Virus record (IMG/VR): IMGVR_UViG_3300032213_001177
Location: 1-22,142 of that record
Origin: a virus
Length of the DNA: 22,142 nt
Reading direction: 5' to 3' (one strand)
A program made the translations under genes and the position numbers. Position 1 is the stretch's first letter. Each line of letters opens with the position of its first letter. Shown here one piece after another: positions 7,229-13,778 of this stretch. The notes under the pieces were generated by a model. That model did no database searches. It saw only the letters and a program-made list of their open reading frames with translations, and was not told where the DNA came from.

Positions 7229-8012
7229 AGCCGTTAAATACATCAATAAGTATCAAAGAAGCTTTTATAATGCTTTGCAGTCCGATATGCGAGGCTTTCA
7301 GGATGCACTAAGGGAAAGCGAACAAGCTGCAAAAAAGTACGTGAACAATCTGCTTTTTAGTGATGGTATAAGCCGAGTGATGAATCAAATAATTAGGGAG
7401 GTTGGTGTAAGATATGCACGTACTAATTACAATACACTAAGAAAGGAAAAGCAGTTTAACACATCTGAGGAGTGGATCCAATTGATAATGGAATACTTAG
7501 GTACTAACTTTTACAACAACGGAGTTTTGCAGATAGTAAAGACAAGCCGAACGATGATGCTTGACATATTAGAATTAGGCAATCGGGAAGGGTGGGGATA
7601 TTCTGATTATGCTCGTTATTTATCTGAGAAAGTGCCTGGTTTAAATAGGAATAGGGCAGATATGATTGCACGAACTGAGGTTGGCAGGGCTATTCATGCC
7701 GGAACATTTGTTGGTGCTGACAAATCACCATTTGAAAAGCAAAAGATGTGGGTTGCTGCAAAGGATAACCGGACAAGGGGAAACCCTATCAATGGGCAAA
7801 AGGATAAAGCAGACCATTGGCATTTAGATGGGCAAACGGTAGATTTTAATGATAAGTTTGTGGATCGCAGATCGGGAACAGAATTAGAGCATCCACATGA
7901 TCCACAGGCGGGGGCCGCTGATGTTATCCGTTGCCGTTGCACTTTTGCGATAGTCAATAAACGGGATGCAAACGGCAGATTAATAAGGAAACAAAGTATT
8001 AATTTTAGATAG
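7182..8012 (+). CDS. Phage head morphogenesis protein, SPP1 gp7 / Mu F family
   Basis: 276 residues. The N-terminal half is helical and basic. The C-terminal half carries the family signature: RADMIARTEVGRAIHAG (158-174), MWVAAKDNRTRG (189-200), HWHLDGQTV (212-220), and HPHDPQAGAADVIRCRC (237-253) with the closing Arg-Cys-Arg-Cys. Family members are minor head proteins that bind the portal on the inside and affect head assembly and DNA entry. The gene order portal - Mu F - protease - capsid is standard. Its start at 7182 lies within the preceding small gene. The TAG stop at 8010-8012 overlaps a GTTGACA motif that precedes the next transcription unit. Confidence 0.88.
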   Translation: MTARQRRIYWNRERNKAVKYINKYQRSFYNALQSDMRGFQDALRESEQAAKKYVNNLLFSDGISRVMNQIIREVGVRYARTNYNTLRKEKQFNTSEEWIQLIMEYLGTNFYNNGVLQIVKTSRTMMLDILELGNREGWGYSDYARYLSEKVPGLNRNRADMIARTEVGRAIHAGTFVGADKSPFEKQKMWVAAKDNRTRGNPINGQKDKADHWHLDGQTVDFNDKFVDRRSGTELEHPHDPQAGAADVIRCRCTFAIVNKRDANGRLIRKQSINFR

Positions 8013-8049
8013 TTGACAAATATTTATCTTTGTATTGTTTTTATATTTG
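8012..8049 (+). promoter_or_regulatory. Promoter of the protease-capsid unit with GTTGACA motif
   Basis: TATATTTG at 8042-8049 matches TAnnTTTG exactly and ends 12 bases before the chosen ATG (8062). A second exact box, TATCTTTG, lies at 8025-8032. No TTTG sits 19-21 bases upstream of either. GTTGACA at 8012-8018 lies 50 bases before the ATG, as it does upstream of two other units in the window. A separate strong promoter fits the high demand for capsid protein. Confidence 0.6.
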
Positions 8050-8061
8050 AATTTTGTTAAT

Positions 8062-8916
8062 ATGCCAAGTCCAAGAGCAAACGAAAATAGAGATCAGTTT
8101 TTAGATAGGTGTATGGGTGATAGTGAAATGGTGGGCGAATTTGGAGAAAATGATCAGAGATACGCGGTTTGTGTGAACTACTGGCAAAATAAAAAAAGTA
8201 TGGCAATTCAGCATAAAGTTTACGATTTAAAGGCATTGGATGTGGATGTATCCAAACGCAGCGTAAAAGTTGCCATTGCTGAAATGGAGAGCATTGATCG
8301 TGACGGTGATGTATTTGATAAATCTGCATTTGACAAAACCATTGCAGAACGTGGCCCATTAGGATCAAATGAGATTTGGCATTTGGTGAATCATGAGCGT
8401 AAACTTGAAAGCAGCTTAGGCAAATTTCAGAAGCTATATAAAGAGGGGAAATATATTGTAGGTGAAAACAGTTACCGTGACATGTTCCTTTGGAAAGAAG
8501 TTGCATGGCCTTTATATGAGCGTGGCGATATTACTCAACACTCAGTAGGTTTCAGCACTTTGAATCAAACAAAAGCAAGTGATCACAATGTAATTACTCA
8601 GGTCGCTTTGTGGGAGGGTTCCGCTGTTCTTTGGGGAGCAAATCCAAACACACCAACTTTCGAGGTTGTGAAATCCTTTTTAGAGCAAAAGAAAGAAACG
8701 GCTATTGATTACATGGCATGGGTTATTAAAAAGCTGAAAGAGGGCAAATACTCAGGCGAAAACGAATCTTTACTTATAAACGAATTGCAAGAGGTTTCTA
8801 ATCTATTTTTGCCGCAGGAGACTGCACAAAAAGAAAGTGAGCCGCAGGAGACTGCACTCGGTTTAAATGATCTGAAATCTGCAATTAATATACAATTACT
8901 AAAATTTTACAAATAA
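8062..8916 (+). CDS. Prohead protease, HK97 family (peptidase U35)
   Basis: 284 residues from the ATG at 8062; an upstream in-frame ATG at 8035 lies within the promoter and is rejected. The protease core (about 48-205) has the catalytic elements: His111 in HLVNHERK, Ser161 in TQHSVGF, and an acidic Glu185 in LWEGSAV followed by GANPNTP. It cleaves the capsid protein's N-terminal arm during head maturation. A 45-residue N-terminal module precedes the core (MPSPRANENRDQFLDRCMGD, then Q-R-Y-A-V-C) with two cysteines; this small motif occurs attached to many phage head proteins. The C-terminal region carries a duplicated PQETA segment. Six bases separate it from the capsid gene. A restart at the internal Met47 (MAIQHK) is possible. 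Confidence 0.88.
   Translation: MPSPRANENRDQFLDRCMGDSEMVGEFGENDQRYAVCVNYWQNKKSMAIQHKVYDLKALDVDVSKRSVKVAIAEMESIDRDGDVFDKSAFDKTIAERGPLGSNEIWHLVNHERKLESSLGKFQKLYKEGKYIVGENSYRDMFLWKEVAWPLYERGDITQHSVGFSTLNQTKASDHNVITQVALWEGSAVLWGANPNTPTFEVVKSFLEQKKETAIDYMAWVIKKLKEGKYSGENESLLINELQEVSNLFLPQETAQKESEPQETALGLNDLKSAINIQLLKFYK
8811..8857 (+). repeat. Direct repeat inside the protease gene
   Basis: GCCGCAGGAGACTGCAC occurs at 8811-8827 and again, identically, at 8841-8857. The 30-base period is a multiple of three, so the frame is kept and the peptide PQETA is repeated ten residues apart in the C-terminal tail. It looks like a recent slippage duplication in a flexible linker. Confidence 0.85.
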
Positions 8917-8922
8917 CAAAAA

Positions 8923-10059
8923 ATGGCAAATGAAATCCTCGATGCCCTAAATCCTTTGGTGGATGGCATCAAATCAGAAATCAAGTCAGTAGATGCTAAA
9001 TTAGCCGCTGACATCGCGCAACTTAATGAAGATGCGCAAAAGAAAAACGAAACAATCGGAGAACTGGCTAACAAAGTAAAAGAAATGTCAGCTTCAGCAA
9101 ATCGTTTGAAATCAGGTATTGAAACAGAAGCAAAAAAAGATTGGTCAAATTCAGATAGATTCAAGGCTGCCATCATGGATATTGTAGCTGAGAACTATGA
9201 TAAGATCAAATCTGAAACATCTTTCATGAGTACTAAGGTTGTTGGTGACATGACCATGACTAACAATCTGACCGGAACTTCACAGATTAGCTATGTACCT
9301 TCAAATCTGCTTCGTTCTTTCTACAATCCTCATCTTTATGATGTTTTTCGTATTATCCCAACTGCAACTGGTAACGTTACTTTCCCCCGCGGAAATAACC
9401 CTGTAGGTGAAGGATCATTCGGAGCGCAAACAGAAGGCAACAGCAAATCACAAGTTGATTATGATGTAACAATGGTTAACGTTTCTGTTCCTTTTATCGC
9501 TGGTTTTGCTAAGGTTAGCCGTCAAATGCTGCAAGATCTTCCTTTCTTACAAGCTTACTTATCTCAGTCACTTGTTGAAGATTGGAATAGAGCGGTAAAC
9601 ACACGTTTCCTTAATACAATTGCTTCCGGATCAACAGCCCTTTCTACATCTGCAACAGTTAATGCTGAAAAAATGATTGATGGTGTTGCACAACACATGG
9701 CGCTTGGTCTTGGTATGCCAAATGTAATTCTTACTACTCACGCTTCATGGGCTACTTTGCTTAAAACTAAGCCTGCTGATTACAGTGTGCCTGGTGGTGT
9801 TACAATAGGAGCAGGCGGTGAAACTCGCATCGTTGGTATCCCAGTTGTACCACATGCTCAAGTTACTGGATCACGTTTTTATGTTATCAATACCGATGCT
9901 TTTGGTATCGCTCAAGCTTCTGCTCTTAGCGTCCGTAGTACTGAGTTTGATGATACAGATTTCCAAAAGAATCTTATCACTTACCGTGCTGAAGCGCGTA
10001 TTGAACTGCTCAGCTTCCAACCTACTGCCGCTGTTTACGGAACAACCGGAACTGCTTAA
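8923..10059 (+). CDS. Major capsid protein, HK97 fold
   Basis: 378 residues. Residues 1-75 form a charged, helical coil (EIKSVDAKLAADIAQLNEDA, ELANKVKEM) like the delta/scaffold domain of HK97-type capsid proteins. The body from about 100 on has the typical run: YVPSNLLRSFYNPHLYDVFR, FPRGNNPVGEG, FIAGFAKVSRQMLQD, SQSLVEDWNRAVNTRFLNTI, GIPVVPHAQV. No separate scaffold gene is present, so the N-terminal arm probably serves and is then removed by the upstream protease; the cut site cannot be read with certainty. Codons such as CGT, CTT, TTC and ATC are used more than in neighbours, as expected for the most abundant protein. A strong terminator follows. Confidence 0.94.
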   Translation: MANEILDALNPLVDGIKSEIKSVDAKLAADIAQLNEDAQKKNETIGELANKVKEMSASANRLKSGIETEAKKDWSNSDRFKAAIMDIVAENYDKIKSETSFMSTKVVGDMTMTNNLTGTSQISYVPSNLLRSFYNPHLYDVFRIIPTATGNVTFPRGNNPVGEGSFGAQTEGNSKSQVDYDVTMVNVSVPFIAGFAKVSRQMLQDLPFLQAYLSQSLVEDWNRAVNTRFLNTIASGSTALSTSATVNAEKMIDGVAQHMALGLGMPNVILTTHASWATLLKTKPADYSVPGGVTIGAGGETRIVGIPVVPHAQVTGSRFYVINTDAFGIAQASALSVRSTEFDDTDFQKNLITYRAEARIELLSFQPTAAVYGTTGTA

Positions 10060-10092
10060 TTGGTTTGTGTTTAGTGTTGGCTTACAATTACG

Positions 10093-10117
10093 GCCTCCCA
10101 GTTTTGGGAGGCTTTTT
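10093..10117 (+). terminator. Intrinsic terminator after the capsid gene
   Basis: An 8-base perfect stem GCCTCCCA / TGGGAGGC (10093-10100 and 10105-10112) with a four-base loop GTTT is followed directly by five T residues (10113-10117). This is a classic Rho-independent terminator on the plus strand. It ends the capsid transcript 34 bases after its stop codon and isolates it from the glycosyltransferase genes. Confidence 0.88.
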
Positions 10118-10118
10118 G

Positions 10119-10126
10119 TATATTTG
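10119..10126 (+). promoter_or_regulatory. Promoter box of the glycosyltransferase cassette
   Basis: TATATTTG, an exact TAnnTTTG box, starts one base after the T-run of the preceding terminator and ends four bases before the ATG at 10131. Transcription would start on or next to the start codon, giving a leaderless or near-leaderless mRNA. Its -33 region falls in the terminator stem and shows no good TTTG match. Confidence 0.55.
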
Positions 10127-10130
10127 TGGT

Positions 10131-10691
10131 ATGAGAGCCGTTTGTCTTAATTTAGCCGCGCGTAATGATAGATGGAAATTAGCCGAAAAGGAATTTAAGC
10201 AACAGGGTATTGATGTGGAACGATTTTATGCAATTGAGCATAATGATCGTTTTTTATCATTTAATTTATCTCAGCAAGCAATACTTAAAACTATTACAGA
10301 AAACACGGCGGTTTTTGAGGATGATGTTGTATTTATAAATAATATGTACAAGCACATCATCCAAACGGCTCCTGAGGGTTGGGATATGCTTTATTTAAGT
10401 GGTCATGTGCTTATGCCATTAAAACACGTTGAAGATCATTGGTGGAGGTGTAAACATACGCATACAACTCATTCCGTTATTTATACACCACAGGCGGCAA
10501 AGTATATACTTGAGCGGTTTGACCCAATGAAAAGCGGCATTTATGATGATTTCCTTTTACGTGAAATACAGCCTAATTTAAAAGCTTATATTTGTAAGCC
10601 ATTTGTTACAACGCAGCGGCCTGGATATTCTGATTTATGGCAGACTGAAACGGATTACGGAATATTACACACACAAAGCAAATTAATATGA
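10131..10691 (+). CDS. Glycosyltransferase family 25-like
   Basis: 186 residues from the ATG at 10131. The frame is open 66 bases further upstream, but that part encodes the terminator hairpin and promoter. GT25 landmarks: the N-terminal strand VCLNLAARNDRW (4-15), where this family has 'xNLxxRxDR'; an acidic EDD in VFEDDVVF (61-68) that would bind the metal and nucleotide sugar; THSVIYTPQAAKYIL (113-127); and YDDFL (138-142). Members transfer galactose, glucose or similar sugars onto lipopolysaccharide cores or onto protein hydroxylysine. It is shorter than typical bacterial GT25 enzymes (about 250) but the core is complete. No membrane segment is visible. First gene of a tightly overlapping five-gene cassette; its stop overlaps the next ATG as ATGA. 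Confidence 0.8.
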   Translation: MRAVCLNLAARNDRWKLAEKEFKQQGIDVERFYAIEHNDRFLSFNLSQQAILKTITENTAVFEDDVVFINNMYKHIIQTAPEGWDMLYLSGHVLMPLKHVEDHWWRCKHTHTTHSVIYTPQAAKYILERFDPMKSGIYDDFLLREIQPNLKAYICKPFVTTQRPGYSDLWQTETDYGILHTQSKLI

Positions 10692-11422
10692 GAATAGTTC
10701 ACATTACTTTTGCTGATATGAATATGTCGCAAAGTGCAATACTTTGCAGAGATAGTGCTTTAAAACACGGTGCGCATCATTCTATTATGTTTAACAAAAG
10801 ATGTTATGATCCTTTGTTTTATAGTTTGAATAAAGATGTTTTGGATCAGGATAGAGGAGCAGGGTATTGGTTATGGAAGCCTTACATTATTTACAATAAT
10901 TTATGCAGGCTAAATGAAGGTGATGTATTGATTTATACAGACGCGGGTGTTGAAGTGGTCAATGATTTAAATATTATCATTGATAAAATGGATAGCGATG
11001 TGTTTTTATTTGGAAATAATTACAAGCATTTGGATTGGTGTAAAATGAGTGTAATGAACGGAATTTTTCCGAGGTGGGATACAAAATTTAACAGAGATAA
11101 TAGGCAAATACAGGCTTCTGCAATATTTATAAAAAACACCAAAGCGGCTAGGTTGTTTATTGGTCAATGGCTTAAGTATTGCCAATTAGATGGTTTTATT
11201 GATGATTCATTAAGTACTGATTACAATTACCCTACATTTCAGGAACATAGGCATGATCAAGCAATACTAACTTGTTTGGCTTATAAACACGGAATAAAAT
11301 TACATTGGTGGCCTGCGCATTATAACGAAGGCCAGTTTATTTACGATAAAGATCAGCAATTTCAGGATGATAATTATCCTGTAATATTTCATCATCACCG
11401 CAAAAGAAATAACGAATGGTAA
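10688..11422 (+). CDS. Putative GT-A-type glycosyltransferase
   Basis: 244 residues. The N-terminal half has the pattern RGAGYWLWKP (56-65) followed by EGDVLIYTDAG (77-87), where the acidic TDAG could serve as the DxD-like nucleotide-sugar site of a GT-A fold. Further blocks are IQASAIFIKN (141-150), HRHDQAIL (187-194) and a C-terminal His cluster HHHR (235-238). Proteins with the GYW-WKP / D-A-G combination occur in capsule and lipopolysaccharide loci, but the sugar and acceptor are unknown. It has no signal peptide or membrane helix, so it should act in the cytoplasm. Its stop overlaps the methyltransferase start by seven bases. The glycosyltransferase call rests on the motif pair and context. 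Confidence 0.65.
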   Translation: MRIVHITFADMNMSQSAILCRDSALKHGAHHSIMFNKRCYDPLFYSLNKDVLDQDRGAGYWLWKPYIIYNNLCRLNEGDVLIYTDAGVEVVNDLNIIIDKMDSDVFLFGNNYKHLDWCKMSVMNGIFPRWDTKFNRDNRQIQASAIFIKNTKAARLFIGQWLKYCQLDGFIDDSLSTDYNYPTFQEHRHDQAILTCLAYKHGIKLHWWPAHYNEGQFIYDKDQQFQDDNYPVIFHHHRKRNNEW

Positions 11423-11982
11423 AAAGAATAACACAAGATAGGTGGCATGAGGCGCAAATAGCAGAAAGAATCTGTCATAAATTTGACAGAAAACATGGCG
11501 AAAATCATTATAAAAATACTTATCTAAATTATTTTCAATATTTAGATATTAAGGATTCAGATGCTTTTATTATTGAAATAGGATGTGCAGATTTTCCTGC
11601 TTTACAATGGGTTAAATTTGGGAAAGGTATTTTTATTGAACCGATGCCATCGGTAATATTAAAAGATATTGCAAAAGAATTAGGCTGTGATATTATTGCG
11701 AAACCAGTTGAGGAAATAGATATACCAAAATGTGATGAAATATGGCTTTTAAATGTGATGCAGCATGTTATAGACCCGGATTTGTTTATTGCTAAGTGTA
11801 AAGAATCGGCTAAGGTAATCAGGTTCTTTGAGCCAATTGATTGGCCAATAGAAATTTATCATCCTCACACTTTTACATTTGATTGGTATAAAAGTCATTT
11901 TCCTGATGCTAAATTATATAAAGGCGACAAACCTAATTTTCACGAAGCTAAATGTGCATACGGTATATGGTCACAAGCTTAA
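11416..11982 (+). CDS. SAM-dependent methyltransferase (class I)
   Basis: 188 residues with a Rossmann-type methyltransferase core: motif I IIEIGCADFPAL (52-63), where the acidic-Gly-Cys segment holds SAM; the next strand ending FIEPMPS (73-79) with an acidic residue for the ribose; and the post-motif EIWLLNVMQHVIDP (108-121) of the form 'D-x-(I/V)-x-x-x-x-V-x-x-H'. This resembles small-molecule or sugar O-methyltransferases such as FkbM and Methyltransf_11/23 members more than DNA methyltransferases: there is no DPPY/NPPY motif. Placed between glycosyltransferase genes, it most likely methylates a sugar, perhaps capping the glycan. The DNA is AT-rich even for this window. Confidence 0.75.
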   Translation: MVKRITQDRWHEAQIAERICHKFDRKHGENHYKNTYLNYFQYLDIKDSDAFIIEIGCADFPALQWVKFGKGIFIEPMPSVILKDIAKELGCDIIAKPVEEIDIPKCDEIWLLNVMQHVIDPDLFIAKCKESAKVIRFFEPIDWPIEIYHPHTFTFDWYKSHFPDAKLYKGDKPNFHEAKCAYGIWSQA

Positions 11983-12722
11983 GCATAGGCACTGGAGGAC
12001 TTGGTAGGTTTGGTAACCAAATGTGGACTATTGCCGGATGCATTGGTATTGCAAGGGCAAACGGAATGGATTTTGCTTTTCCTAAGTGGGTGAATCATGA
12101 TAATGTGCTTTTTGGAGCGAATAGAGACGATTTAAGCCGCTATTTTGTTAATCAACTGCCTTTGTTACCTGATGGCAGGCATTGGCAGGAATACGGCTAT
12201 TTTTGGGGATATAAGGATGTAAAATTAAATAGAGGTGACTGGTCAATTAATGCGCATCTGCAAAGCCATACATTTTTTGAGCATTGCATTGATGAGGTGA
12301 GGCATTACTTTACTTTAAAAAATGAAGGCGAACAAAACAATTTCTGCGCTGTTCATGTGAGGGCGGGGGATTACATTGATGATCCAAATGCTTATCATCC
12401 AATTTGCTCAAATGAGTATTATCAAAAAGCGGTTAGTTTAATGCCATCAGGAACAAAGTATATTATTTTTAGTGATGATTTGGATTTTGCTAAAAAAAGG
12501 ACTGGCATCGATGGCATCTATTTATCTGAGCATTACATTGATGATTTTAGATTAATGAAGCGGTGCAAACATTTTATTATTGCAAACAGTAGCTTTTCTG
12601 CAATGGCGGCTTTATTGGCAGATCATCCCGAAAAGATAGTTGTTGCCCCTAAGCGTTGGTTTGGACCACATGTTGACATATCGGCAAAAGATATTTATCA
12701 TCCAAAATGGTTAGTAATATGA
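11967..12722 (+). CDS. Glycosyltransferase family 11-like (alpha-1,2-fucosyltransferase type)
   Basis: 251 residues from the ATG at 11967; an in-frame ATG at 11952 would add five residues. Family GT11 motifs are clear: GGLGRFGNQMW (10-20), the GDP-sugar-binding VHVRAGDYI (129-137) with H-x-R-x-G-D-Y, FSDD (168-171), and ANSSFSAMAALL (206-217) in place of the usual 'NSSFSWWAA'. Known members add L-fucose (or galactose) from GDP- or related donors in alpha-1,2 linkage to O-antigen or host-like glycans. No GDP-fucose synthesis genes are here, so the donor would come from the host. No membrane segment. It overlaps the methyltransferase by 16 bases and the next gene by four (ATGA). Confidence 0.85.
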   Translation: MVTSLSIGTGGLGRFGNQMWTIAGCIGIARANGMDFAFPKWVNHDNVLFGANRDDLSRYFVNQLPLLPDGRHWQEYGYFWGYKDVKLNRGDWSINAHLQSHTFFEHCIDEVRHYFTLKNEGEQNNFCAVHVRAGDYIDDPNAYHPICSNEYYQKAVSLMPSGTKYIIFSDDLDFAKKRTGIDGIYLSEHYIDDFRLMKRCKHFIIANSSFSAMAALLADHPEKIVVAPKRWFGPHVDISAKDIYHPKWLVI

Positions 12723-13657
12723 ACATTCTTTGGTCAATACACCTTTATTTCCCAAGACATGGCAGCGGAGCCGAGGCAATGGCTCGAAACATAAACAGGT
12801 ATTTAAAAAGTCAGAGTCATGACATTAAAATACTATTGCATCAGGCTAATCAGTACAAAATAACTGAGATGTATGAATATGAAGGTGTGGATGTATTCCC
12901 GCCTGATGAATACATTATAGATAAACTTTTTACTTGGGCTGATGTGGTAATTTCACATTTAGATTACAACAAATGGACTACTCACACATGTGAAAAATAT
13001 AAAAAGCCAATAATTCATATTGTTCACAACGATACACCGTATCCATCGGTAAAGGATTCACCCATACCTGTAAAAGTGGTTTACAATTCCGACTGGTGCA
13101 AAAAGGCATTAAATTATAATTGGCCTAGTATTGTGTTTCCTCCTCCTATTGATGAATGGGTAAAGACGGATGATAAGGAAAGGAAATATATTACCTTAAT
13201 AAATTTGAATCAAAACAAAGGAAGCCGTTATTTTTACAGCCTTGCTAAAAAGCTGCCTCAATATCAATTTTTAGGTGTAAAAGGCAGTTATGATGGTCAA
13301 CATATTGAAAATCTGCCAAATGTAAAAATAATACCAAATACACCTGATATTCGGGAGGTTTACAAAAAGACAAAAATATTGTTAGTGCCTTCGCATTATG
13401 AAAGTTGGGGGATGGTTGCAGGCGAAGGATTGATAAATGGCATTCCTGTAATTTACAATCCAACACCTGGACTGCTTGAGAATGTTGCAGATGGTGGGAT
13501 ATGCTTAAATAGAAAAGATACAGAAAAATGGGTTGAAGAGATTAATAAATTAATGACTGATTCGACATATTACAAAAAATGGTCTAAAAAGGGATTAAAA
13601 AGAGCCGAACAGCATTTGCCCAAGTGGAAAGAATTGGAAGAGTTTATCTGTAAATAA
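12719..13657 (+). CDS. Glycosyltransferase family 4
   Basis: 312 residues from the ATG at 12719, which overlaps the previous stop as ATGA; an ATG at 12707 is in frame but adds only four residues. A GT-B retaining glycosyltransferase: an N-terminal acceptor-side domain with HGSGAEAMARNINRYL (14-29), then a donor-side domain with LINLNQNKGSRYFYSLAKKL and the hallmark E-x7-E motif in SHYESWGMVAGEGLINGIPV (Glu228 and Glu236), followed by TPGLLENV and GGICL. Family members use GDP-mannose, UDP-sugars and others. It is short for GT4 (usual 350-400), but both halves are present. It ends the cassette; a hairpin follows directly after the stop. Confidence 0.88.
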   Translation: MNILWSIHLYFPRHGSGAEAMARNINRYLKSQSHDIKILLHQANQYKITEMYEYEGVDVFPPDEYIIDKLFTWADVVISHLDYNKWTTHTCEKYKKPIIHIVHNDTPYPSVKDSPIPVKVVYNSDWCKKALNYNWPSIVFPPPIDEWVKTDDKERKYITLINLNQNKGSRYFYSLAKKLPQYQFLGVKGSYDGQHIENLPNVKIIPNTPDIREVYKKTKILLVPSHYESWGMVAGEGLINGIPVIYNPTPGLLENVADGGICLNRKDTEKWVEEINKLMTDSTYYKKWSKKGLKRAEQHLPKWKELEEFICK

Positions 13658-13682
13658 AAAGCCGCCTATAGAAATAAGCGGC
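13656..13682 (-). terminator. Hairpin after the glycan cassette, terminator-like on the minus strand
   Basis: GCCGC (13661-13665) pairs with GCGGC (13678-13682); three inner pairs can add to the stem. Five A residues (13656-13660) precede it, so only on the minus strand is the hairpin followed by a T-run. On the plus strand it lacks a T-run and would be at best a weak end for the cassette transcript. An exact TAnnTTTG box on the minus strand (plus 13712-13719) faces it. Confidence 0.45.
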
Positions 13683-13728
13683 AACAAACCCTTAACCATT
13701 GTATGAGAAAACAAAGATATGGTGTTTG

Positions 13729-13772
13729 GTTGACAAATTAAAACATATCCGGTCAACTATTTTTTACCTTTG
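13729..13772 (+). promoter_or_regulatory. Promoter of the connector-tail unit with inverted GTTGAC repeat
   Basis: TACCTTTG at 13765-13772 matches TAnnTTTG exactly and ends six bases before the ATG at 13779, so the mRNA would be leaderless or nearly so. GTTGAC (13729-13734) and GTCAAC (13752-13757) form a perfect inverted repeat with a 17-base spacer, suggesting a dimeric regulator site. The first half-site is 50 bases before the ATG, as upstream of the protease unit. Confidence 0.55.
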
Positions 13773-13778
13773 GTAGGT

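Noticed and set aside
8057-8506. 149-codon minus-strand frame
   Set aside because: It lies opposite the prohead protease core, is rich in His and Cys from antisense codons, and has no promoter or motif.
10065-10130. Upstream extension of the GT25-like gene by 22 codons
   Set aside because: These bases hold the terminator and the -7 box; family similarity begins at the ATG at 10131.
9818-10150. 110-codon frame across the capsid end and the terminator
   Set aside because: It runs out of frame through the conserved capsid C-terminus and through the terminator hairpin and promoter; Leu-rich low-complexity product.
11416-11982. DNA-modifying methyltransferase (anti-restriction)
   Set aside because: It has the SAM-binding core but no (D/N/S)PP(Y/F) catalytic motif or target-recognition domain, and it sits within glycosyltransferase genes.
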